This document shows positions 1 to 7,200 of a DNA stretch of 20,031 nucleotides, piece by piece. Within the stretch, counting starts at the first letter, position 1, and the number at the start of each line of letters is the position of its first letter. Under the pieces are notes generated by a model that was given only the letters and a program-made list of their open reading frames with translations, searched no databases and had not been told where the DNA came from. Both the position numbers and the translations under genes were made by a program. The DNA is from a virus: IMG/VR virus record IMGVR_UViG_3300006119_000572, positions 1 to 20,031 of that record. One strand, written 5' to 3'.

Positions 1-2
1 TT

Positions 3-839
3 GAGGGCAAGAAAGTTATGATAGTAATTGATAGCGATTCCTTGGGGGATAATCTTGCTTGGGTGCCGTATTGCCTAGAGTTTCAAAATAAACATAATTG
101 CAAGGTCATTGTGGTTACGAATAGAGAGGACTTATTTGATTACCCTGAATTAGAGTTTGTTAAAAGAGGAGTCTTAGTAGAGAATATTTATGCTCAATAT
201 AATATTGGATGGCACTATGACTCGGATAGAGAGCCTGAGTTATGCAACACCATTCCTTTACAGAAGGCTGCTACAAATATATTAGGATTAGAGTTTAAGG
301 AGATAAGACCTGTACTTAAATACGAGGCAGGAGAACATCCTTTTAACGGAGAGAAGTATGTAACGATTGCAACCAACTCTACCTCTGGATGTAAGTTTTG
401 GACTAAAGAAGGGTGGCAAGAATTAATCTACATACTAATAGGTAAGGGATATAAGGTTATTAATGTTTCATTAGAAAATAATCCTTTTGAGGGAGCTGAA
501 CAAATAATCAATCATGATATTAAGGAGACTATGAAGCTGATACATTATAGCGAATTCTTTATAGGATTGGGGTCGGGGGTCAGCTGGCTCGCATATTCTC
601 TTAAAAAGAAAGTAATTATGATTGCCAACTTCTCAGAGGACAATCATGAGTTTACCTTTGACACCATAAGGGTAACAAACAAATCAGTATGCCACGGATG
701 TTGGAATAATAAGAACTTTAAATTTGACCGTGGAGACTGGGAATGGTGCCCCGTATGGAAAGGATATGATAGACAATTTGAATGTCAGAAATCAATAACA
801 GCTAAAATGGTTATGGATAAATTACAAGCAAGTAATTGA
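3..839 (+). CDS. TibC/Aah-type protein O-heptosyltransferase, 5' end cut by window
   Basis: Glycosyltransferase resembling the bacterial autotransporter heptosyltransferases TibC and Aah, which move heptose from ADP-heptose to Ser side chains of beta-helical adhesins. Numbering from the ATG at 18: the nucleotide-sugar site motif VIDSDSLGDNLAW is at residues 3-15, with Asp5 and Asp11 the family-conserved acids. NIYAQYNIGW follows at 56-65 and FIGLGSGVSWLA at 181-192. Cys225, Cys228, Cys244 and Cys256 (C-x2-C-x15-C-x11-C, around RGDWEWCP) match the iron-binding finger of this family. Known members are about 400 residues, so an N-terminal part is missing. The frame is open from base 3 through EGKKV before the ATG, so the gene very likely starts left of the window. 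It is the only plus-strand gene and runs tail-to-tail into the distal fibre gene, with 18 bases of overlap. Family recognition is strong; donor sugar and target are inferred. Confidence 0.85.
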   Translation, partial: EGKKVMIVIDSDSLGDNLAWVPYCLEFQNKHNCKVIVVTNREDLFDYPELEFVKRGVLVENIYAQYNIGWHYDSDREPELCNTIPLQKAATNILGLEFKEIRPVLKYEAGEHPFNGEKYVTIATNSTSGCKFWTKEGWQELIYILIGKGYKVINVSLENNPFEGAEQIINHDIKETMKLIHYSEFFIGLGSGVSWLAYSLKKKVIMIANFSEDNHEFTFDTIRVTNKSVCHGCWNNKNFKFDRGDWEWCPVWKGYDRQFECQKSITAKMVMDKLQASN

Positions 840-1583
840 TGCATTGTTCCCTGAAGAACCTGTATAAGAGCCTCTAGTTATACTATAGGTATAAGTTCCT
901 GCACTAAGTGGTATATCTGTATTTTTAGTTTGGAATGCTGTACAACTTAAGAAGTAAGAGCCCACTCCTGTAATATTTAAGGTACCACTGAATGTATTAC
1001 CTAAAGACCCACCACCAAAGCAGCTAAATCTAACCGACTTGGTTCCTGTAATGTATATTGTTCCTGAAGCACCTGAGGTTGTAGAATTGATTACCTTAGT
1101 ACCACTAATACTACAAGAAGCACAACCAGTTAAATTATATACACCACCTGAATTCAGCTGAAAACTATATCCTCCTAGGTTAAACCAACCGCCATCTGAT
1201 ACCAATTGGGTTCCTGAGTTGTCATAAAACAAATATGTTCCATTATTAAATGTACCATAATAATAAGCAGTTATACTGCTCATTCCTGATAAACTACAAG
1301 CTGATGCCGAATCTCCAACACCTGTTATTACAACAGGATTAGCGCTTGTATTGATTCCATAATAATACAATGTATCGCTATTAGGTATTGAACCAACTAT
1401 GTCTTGATACATAACACATTGGTTATTGGCATAGTTTCTTAAATTACCACTATTGTTTGCATAATAATAAGTATTGATAAAACTTTTAGTAGCTATACGA
1501 GTGCCAGTAGGAGCTGTTGTCTTTGCAGTCAACCCCATTGTGGTTAAGTCGTTATATGTAACTAAATAGTTATTGGTTTTCAT
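822..1583 (-). CDS. Putative distal tail fibre / receptor-binding protein
   Basis: A 253-residue protein rich in Gly, Ser, Thr, Asn and Tyr, with no signal peptide or membrane segment. The N-terminal part (about 1-70, including ATKSFINTYYYA and YQDIV) resembles short segments seen in Bacteroidetes phage fibres. The middle (about 92-160) has a beta-rich pattern with paired Cys (SACSL, GCASCSISG) and YLFYDNSGTQLV. The C-terminal third has further Cys residues (FSCF, LSCTAF, final ITCL), which is unusual for a fibre this size. Its ATG overlaps the stop of the S74 fibre gene in a TAATG junction, so the two are probably translated coupled. Last position in a fibre operon, small size and beta-rich composition suggest a distal adhesin or fibre-assembly protein. 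Function is inferred from context only. The opposing heptosyltransferase gene overlaps its 3' end. Confidence 0.7.
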   Translation of the reverse strand: MKTNNYLVTYNDLTTMGLTAKTTAPTGTRIATKSFINTYYYANNSGNLRNYANNQCVMYQDIVGSIPNSDTLYYYGINTSANPVVITGVGDSASACSLSGMSSITAYYYGTFNNGTYLFYDNSGTQLVSDGGWFNLGGYSFQLNSGGVYNLTGCASCSISGTKVINSTTSGASGTIYITGTKSVRFSCFGGGSLGNTFSGTLNITGVGSYFLSCTAFQTKNTDIPLSAGTYTYSITRGSYTGSSGNNASITCL

Positions 1584-3439
1584 TACTTAATTTTAGCCTC
1601 TAGTTCAGCAATTCTTTTTTCTAGCTGAGCTATTTTCCAACTATGAACTTGATTATAATCTACCTTTAAAAATCCTTCTCCATCATCGCCAACTGCATCT
1701 GGTAAAAATTGTTTTACATCTTGTGCTATATAACCCCAATGTAATTTAGTATCTCTTTTATCTATCCAAGTAAAGGAAATTGTTTTTATGTCATTTGATA
1801 AAATCATATCAACAACATCCTTCAATCTAATATCTGAACTTTCGTAGTAAGAATTAGCAGTAATATTACCACTACCATCTATTGTGGCATTTGATACACT
1901 ATAGGCTGAATTGCTAGAACCATTACTCAATACTATTGCTGTATTGTAGGCAGGAGATATTGAGCTAAATCCTACTCCTGATGTTCCGTTACCACCATTC
2001 ACTCCTGAAGTACCGCTAACTCCGCTTGTTCCACTAGCCCCATTAACCCCACTTGTTCCGTTGGCTCCGTTTACTCCACTAGTCCCATTAGCTCCATTGA
2101 CCCCCGATGTACCTGATACTCCACTAGTACCGCTTACCCCACTTGTACCTGATGCACCATTTACGCCACTCGTTCCACTTACCCCTGACGTTCCACTAGC
2201 ACCATTAACTCCTGACGTACCACTTACTCCTGAGGTTCCGTTTACGCCACTTGTTCCGTTTACCCCACTCGTACCGCTTACTCCTGATGTACCTGAAGTA
2301 CCACTCACCCCACTTGTCCCTGATACTCCGCTAGTTCCTGATACACCGCTTGTACCACTTACTCCGCTAGTTCCATTTATAGCACTAGTACCACTTGTTC
2401 CTGATACACCACTTGTCCCGCTAGTACCTGTAGTCCCACTTGTAGCTGATGTTCCCGAGGTGCCGTTAAATCCACTTGTTCCATTTATTCCTGATGTACC
2501 ACTAACACCTGATGTACCACTAACACCTGATGTCCCTGAGGTTGCTGATGTACCACTTGTTCCATTGATACCGCTTGTTCCGCTTGTTCCGTTCACGCCT
2601 GAGGTACCATTACCCCCTGCAGCACCTGCAAGGTTTAAAGACCATGTGCTATATGTCCCTGTACCTACATTAGAGGCAGAAAGAACCGTCATAGCCCCTG
2701 TACTTGCATTATAAGAAGATATAGTAGCTGTAAAGTAATGAGTTGCATCGTAAGCTATAATAACTGACTGAGCAACCGTATAAGATAATCCTGTTAGGGT
2801 GGTTAAATTAACAACCGTGCTAGGAGAGGTTGGTATTGTTATAGCTGATGTAGAGGTAGAGGTATAATAAGATGATGAGCCAGAGGAGCCGCTTGTTCCT
2901 GCAGTTCCAGAGGTTGCGCTTGTCCCTGATGTTCCTGATACCCCATTTAATCCTGAGGTTCCGCTTGTTCCGCAAGAACCTGATGACCCAGAGGTCCCTG
3001 AGGTGCCACTAGTCCCTGTCGTTCCACTTGTTCCTGTCGTACCACTAGAGCCACTCGTTCCTGTAGTCCCACTTGTTCCAGAAGTCCCTGTTGTTCCGCT
3101 AGAGCCTGATGTTCCTGTCGTACCACTAGTCCCTGAGGTACCCGTTGTCCCACTTGTACCTGTTGTTCCTGAGCTTCCACTAGTACCGCTAGTAGCTGAT
3201 GTACCTGAGCTTCCTGAGGTACCTGATGAGCCTGATGTTCCCGTGGTTCCTGAAGAACCATATTGTGGGATATTTAATGTATTATTTGCAAATGTAGCAG
3301 GTCCATTTACTCCTGTTGTTGTTACGCTTATTGGTAGCTGATAATCTGCCCCTGCAACGGCAGCAGAAAATCCACTAGTACCAGATTTAACAATCCCTGA
3401 GACATTAGGTATTTCACTTAAATTTGAATTCTTACTCAT
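1583..3439 (-). CDS. Collagen-like tail fibre with C-terminal peptidase S74 chaperone
   Basis: A 618-residue fibre protein. Residues 1-60 form an N-terminal attachment-type segment ending in TLNIPQYG. Residues 61-190 and 275-488 are Gly-X-Y repeats, mostly GTS, GSS and GTT in the first block and GVS, GVN and GTS in the second. Between them sits an insert (about 190-274, ending [12 protein letters not shown]) that recurs in the 1596-residue fibre. The C-terminus (535-618) is a peptidase S74 intramolecular chaperone: SDIRLK supplies the Ser535/Lys540 dyad, followed by [15 protein letters not shown] and a coiled coil [20 protein letters not shown]. In this family the chaperone drives trimerisation and then cuts itself off just before the Ser. 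The gene starts after a TATATTTG box only a few bases upstream and is followed by the Cys-rich distal fibre gene through a TAATG overlap. Confidence 0.88.
   Translation of the reverse strand: MSKNSNLSEIPNVSGIVKSGTSGFSAAVAGADYQLPISVTTTGVNGPATFANNTLNIPQYGSSGTTGTSGSSGTSGSSGTSATSGTSGSSGTTGTSGTTGTSGTSGTTGTSGSSGTTGTSGTSGTTGTSGSSGTTGTSGTTGTSGTSGTSGSSGSCGTSGTSGLNGVSGTSGTSATSGTAGTSGSSGSSSYYTSTSTSAITIPTSPSTVVNLTTLTGLSYTVAQSVIIAYDATHYFTATISSYNASTGAMTVLSASNVGTGTYSTWSLNLAGAAGGNGTSGVNGTSGTSGINGTSGTSATSGTSGVSGTSGVSGTSGINGTSGFNGTSGTSATSGTTGTSGTSGVSGTSGTSAINGTSGVSGTSGVSGTSGVSGTSGVSGTSGTSGVSGTSGVNGTSGVNGTSGVSGTSGVNGASGTSGVSGTSGVNGASGTSGVSGTSGVSGTSGVNGANGTSGVNGANGTSGVNGASGTSGVSGTSGVNGGNGTSGVGFSSISPAYNTAIVLSNGSSNSAYSVSNATIDGSGNITANSYYESSDIRLKDVVDMILSNDIKTISFTWIDKRDTKLHWGYIAQDVKQFLPDAVGDDGEGFLKVDYNQVHSWKIAQLEKRIAELEAKIK
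1976..2617 (-). repeat. Gly-X-Ser/Asn collagen-like repeat block 2 of the S74 fibre
   Basis: Encodes residues 275-488, about 70 Gly-X-Y triplets dominated by GTS, GVS, GVN and some GAS/GAN. Synonymous codons vary from unit to unit. The variation suggests selection on the peptide rather than very recent slippage. Confidence 0.85.
2618..2872 (-). other. Beta-rich insert shared by both collagen-like fibres (copy in S74 fibre)
   Basis: Encodes residues 190-274. Shares with residues 183-266 of the 1596-residue fibre the order LSYT, QS-II, a DxTxY motif, SYNxSTG and GTYSTWSxNL. In both proteins it is flanked on both sides by Gly-X-Y repeats, so it behaves as a discrete exchangeable module. Confidence 0.75.
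2870..3259 (-). repeat. Gly-Thr/Ser collagen-like repeat block 1 of the S74 fibre
   Basis: Encodes residues 61-190, Gly-X-Y triplets of GTS, GSS, GTT and GTSATS type, with a single Cys near residue 156. Confidence 0.85.
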
Positions 3440-3442
3440 GCT

Positions 3443-3454
3443 ACAAATATACTA
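3443..3454 (-). promoter_or_regulatory. Bacteroidetes-type -7 promoter box before the S74 fibre gene
   Basis: Minus strand reads TAGTATATTTGT, containing TATATTTG, a fit to the Bacteroidetes -7 consensus TAnnTTTG. The identical 12 bases occur upstream of the gene at 10148. The box ends about four bases before the ATG at 3439, so a transcript from it would have almost no leader. A TTG lies 24 bases upstream, longer than the usual -33 spacing, so the -33 element is uncertain. It overlaps the 3' edge of the upstream gene's intergenic gap. Confidence 0.5.
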
Positions 3455-3455
3455 T

Positions 3456-3704
3456 TTAATCTATAATCGTTACCCCAACATGACTTGCTACTAATTGGTC
3501 AATATATTTATTGCTTTGCCCCCAAGATGCAAATTCTTCATCGCTTAGGTTATAATTTCCATTTGCTAAACTTTTACCTTCCTCTGTTTGTATTTCGTAA
3601 TAAGTTCCACAATTAGTTGCGTTGGTTTCAAAGGGTAATACTCTTACCATTAGTTGTGTTGCTTCCCCTAATATTGGGAATTGAATTGGTTGAATTTTTG
3701 CCAT
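3456..3704 (-). CDS. Small phage protein, unknown function
   Basis: An 82-residue soluble protein (begins MAKIQPIQFPILGEATQL, ends GVTIID). It contains NCGTYYEIQTEEGKSLANGNY and LSDEEFASWGQSNKYIDQLV, suggesting a small beta domain followed by a short helix. There is no signal peptide or membrane segment. The start at 3704 is preceded by an A/T-only stretch and no Shine-Dalgarno motif. It lies 10 bases after the homing endonuclease stop and just before the S74 fibre gene, so it may be a small tail accessory or fibre-assembly protein. I do not recognise the family, and the role is unassigned. Confidence 0.7.
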   Translation of the reverse strand: MAKIQPIQFPILGEATQLMVRVLPFETNATNCGTYYEIQTEEGKSLANGNYNLSDEEFASWGQSNKYIDQLVASHVGVTIID

Positions 3705-3714
3705 ATTTTTATTT

Positions 3715-4272
3715 TTATAATTTTACTATATTATTTGAATAATTTAAAAAAATATCAACTTCTGCTGCATATAAAAATTTATATCCTTTTGCATTATATT
3801 TGCCTCTATTTTTACAAGATTTTTGAACATCTTTAGGACATAATTTTAATATTTTTTCCGCATCTCTCATTGAATTAAATTTTCCTAACAAATCCATTTG
3901 TCGGCTAAACACATAAACAGGTTTTGTTCTTCCAATTAAAAATTGATATTTAGACATTTTTTGCTTAGACTCTTCTGGTAATTTTACACCTAATCTTGAC
4001 CTACCCTCTTTGCACATATTACAACATAATTCATTATCAATATTTTTGATAATAAAATCAGATTCTATTTTATTTAATTCTTCTTTTTTGCATTCTGCAA
4101 TTATTTCAAAATTAAATTCTTCATACTTATTCCAACAATGCTGAAATCTTGGATTAGTATGTTTCCCTTTTTGAGCTTCCTTAATGTGTTGACGTTCTCT
4201 TCTTTTTAAATCAATTGCTTGACCAAAGTAGTAAACCCCATTTGGGAATGTTATTTTATATATTCCTGTCAT
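3715..4272 (-). CDS. GIY-YIG homing endonuclease with NUMOD3 and NUMOD1-type DNA-binding motifs
   Basis: A free-standing homing endonuclease. Numbering from the chosen ATG at 4272: GIY is at residues 3-5 and the second motif reads YYFG (14-17) in place of YIG. The catalytic-region Arg lies in DLKRRERQH and the metal-binding Glu in KIESDFI (about residue 70). A NUMOD3-like segment (SRLGVKLPEESKQKMSK) follows, then a NUMOD1/IENR1-like repeat (KPVYVFSRQMDLLGKFNS through GYKFLYA). These act as modular DNA-binding parts in such enzymes. A longer reading frame begins at 4299, but 4272 is preferred: GIY-YIG proteins normally begin right before GIY, and the ATG lies two bases after the TAA of the 1596-residue fibre. 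It sits between virion genes, as mobile phage endonucleases often do, and probably targets a neighbouring tail gene in related phages. Confidence 0.9.
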   Translation of the reverse strand: MTGIYKITFPNGVYYFGQAIDLKRRERQHIKEAQKGKHTNPRFQHCWNKYEEFNFEIIAECKKEELNKIESDFIIKNIDNELCCNMCKEGRSRLGVKLPEESKQKMSKYQFLIGRTKPVYVFSRQMDLLGKFNSMRDAEKILKLCPKDVQKSCKNRGKYNAKGYKFLYAAEVDIFLNYSNNIVKL

Positions 4273-4274
4273 AA

Positions 4275-7200
4275 TTATACCATTGTAAACATTTTCCACC
4301 CTGCTGAAGTATATACATACAATCCTTCTACTGTATCAGTACAATAAAACATTAAACCTACTGCAGGAGAACTTATAGCAGTTCTTTGTGCATTCGTGCC
4401 GCGAGGTGGTAGGAAACCCTGCGTTGTAGATGACATAGAAAGCAAAGCAGAAGCAGTAGTAGATGTTGTACCTAATGTTAAACTTCCGTATAGAGCAGTT
4501 TGTGTTGTAGATGAGTTACCTATTATTGTTGTGTTAGAACCTAAACCTGTTGTTTGGTAACCTATTACTATTTGGTTGGTTTGTGAAGAAGCTAATGGTT
4601 GAGAATTAGCTCCTATTATAATACTATTATCAACTACAGTAGCAGCATTTGCAGCAATGTTTCCTATTATCACATTACTTGAACCTGTTGTATTTGCAAG
4701 CAAGGCATTATTACCTAAGGCAGTATTATTAGAACCTGTGGTGTTGTTATACATTGTATAATGACCTTGAGCATTATTTTGATTACCTGTTGTATTTGCT
4801 GCTAATGCACTATCACCTATTGCATTATTAAATGTACCTGTGGTGTTATTATACAAAGCAAGTAATCCTACTGCTGTGTTGTAACCACCTGTTGTATTTT
4901 TAAATAGAGCACTTACTCCTACTGCTGTATTATTTGAACCTGTAGTATTAGCTTGCCCTGCAGAAACACCTATAAAAGTATTACTACCTCCTGTTGTAAT
5001 AGCTGCTCCTGCGTTTGAACCTAATACACTATTTTGCGAACCTGTTGTATTATTTTTTAACGCTGAAACACCTATTGCAGTATTTGTTGAAATTGCTCCA
5101 CCTCCTAAGCCAACTGTTATTGTATTTATTATAGCATCTCCTGTGTTAGTAATTCTACTTAAATAAGTTGTATTAGAAGTAGGAACTGTTCCTGCCGTTG
5201 ATGTTCCGTTAATATCAGTAAATGAGTTAGTAGAAGATGTGTAATAAACGTTTTGAGCATTTGTTGCAGTACCTCTATAAATTCTATAAGATGCTGCCCC
5301 TGTTACTGCAGTCCAAGATAAAGCAATGCTTGATGTTGTACCTGTTGTAGTCGCTGAAACCTCTTGAGAACCTGTTGTTGTGTTTCCGTAAATATCTACT
5401 GCTACTATTTGATAATAATATGTACCTGCTGCTAAAGTACCACCTGTTGTGGAAGGAGTAGCCACAGGTAAACCGATTGAAACAGGATTTAAAGAACCTA
5501 ATGTCAAGTTTCCTTGAATAGCAGTATTAGTTGTAAGGTTATTACCTATTACTGTTGTGTTTGAACCATATCCTACTTGACCTATTGTTAGATTATATCC
5601 TGCAATGACTATTTCGTTTGAATTAGCATTTGCAGATGCACGAACATTCATGCCTAAGTAAATAGAACTTCCAGATGTAGTATTTAAAACACTTGATGAC
5701 AATCCTGCATTATTACCTGCTTGTGGACCTAATGCTATATTATAAGCACTACTTGTTAAGTTTAGTAAAGATTGCCAACCTATTGCCACATTAGTAGTTC
5801 CTACGTTAATAGAAAGTCCAGATTGTTGTCCTATTAAAACATTTGCATTTCCTGAGCTAATAGCTGAACCTGCTAAAGTTCCCATCAAAGTATTACTACT
5901 TGCCGTTGTAATATTTTGACCTGAATTTGTACCTATTATAGTATTACTACCTCCTGTTGTAATAGCACCACCTGCGTTTGAGCCTATTAATGTATTATTA
6001 AGTCCTGATGTAATTAAGCCTCCTGCAGCATATCCTATTGCAGTATTGTTAAATGCACTTACTATGGAAGATAATGCTCCATATCCTAATGAAGTATTTT
6101 GGTATGAATTAATACCTATTGAGAATCTACCACTATTTAAGCCTATAAATGTGTTAGTTGCAGAAGCTCCACTTGCTCTTACTTCTATGTTTGCAGTGCC
6201 TGAACTATTTTGAAAAGTAGTTGTAGCTGAACCTGCGGTAACTTGCTTAATAGACATAACAACTGTTCCATCAAAATCAGTAGTAGGTGTAATAACTAAT
6301 GAAGCGGTTGATGTAGCTTTTCCATAAGCGACACCTGAAGAAGATGCTCCTGAAAAAGTTAATCCACCAAGAAAAAAGGTAATTGTACCTGCCGTTCTTG
6401 TTGTAATCGTATAAGTAAATGCATAGTTGTTACCTACAACCGCAGCCAACGTATTTGTTAAGTTTGTAGTATTACCTGTAGTATGCGTAAACGAAGGATA
6501 AGAGCCTGTCCAACCTGTAGAAGTCCAACCTGAAGAAGTTAAAAGTTCAGCTCCTAACTGACCACCATCACTTGCAGTAGTTCCTACAAAGGTTTGTAAT
6601 CCGTTTAAACGAGTTGTTCCTGCTACATCTAATTTATATCCTGAGTCTGTACCTCCTGTACCTATTCCAACATCACCTGTAGGAAACCAAGTTAAAATAC
6701 CATTTACACCAACAAAATTTAAACTACCAAAATTTGAAGCACTTCCATCTGATGAATGTTGATAAGTAACGTGTATTCCATTATTTAATGTTCTTGATTT
6801 ACCACCCATTAACAAAACAATATTTGAGCCATTTGATGCATTTGGAGACATGGCTAAATAATGTGAAACAAAACTATGAACACCACTTGTAGTATTAATA
6901 GAATTAACTGTAGAAATTGTATTGGTAAGAGGAAATGCAGAACTTATTCTTATCCCATAATTTGATACCCCTGTAAAAGCACCATTAGTAAACGTAGGGT
7001 TAATATCTAATCCTACTAATACATCACCATTAGCTGATGCTGTTAAGGTAGGAGTAAGGTTAGTTCCTCTTGCTATTGCTGATGCAGCAGTAACACTATT
7101 ATTAACTAATAGTTGAGCAGTAGGAGAATAAGTAAAGGTAGCATCACTTGTAATAGAGTTTGTTCCGTTGAAGTAGGCAATCTGAGAAGCTGAACCTGTC

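Noticed and set aside
1976-3259. Possible CRISPR array or minisatellite
   Set aside because: The short periodicity is three codons with synonymous variation and lies within a coding frame; no constant repeat with unique spacers is present.
2061-3341. Plus-strand ORFs rich in Pro-Leu-Val-Pro repeats opposite the S74 fibre
   Set aside because: They are the antisense reading of Gly-Thr-Ser codon repeats. The minus frame has recognisable fibre domains at both ends, while the plus frame has none.
4273-4299. Upstream start of the homing endonuclease (nine extra residues)
   Set aside because: Those bases code for the end of the giant fibre; the ATG right before GIY fits the family and the operon spacing.
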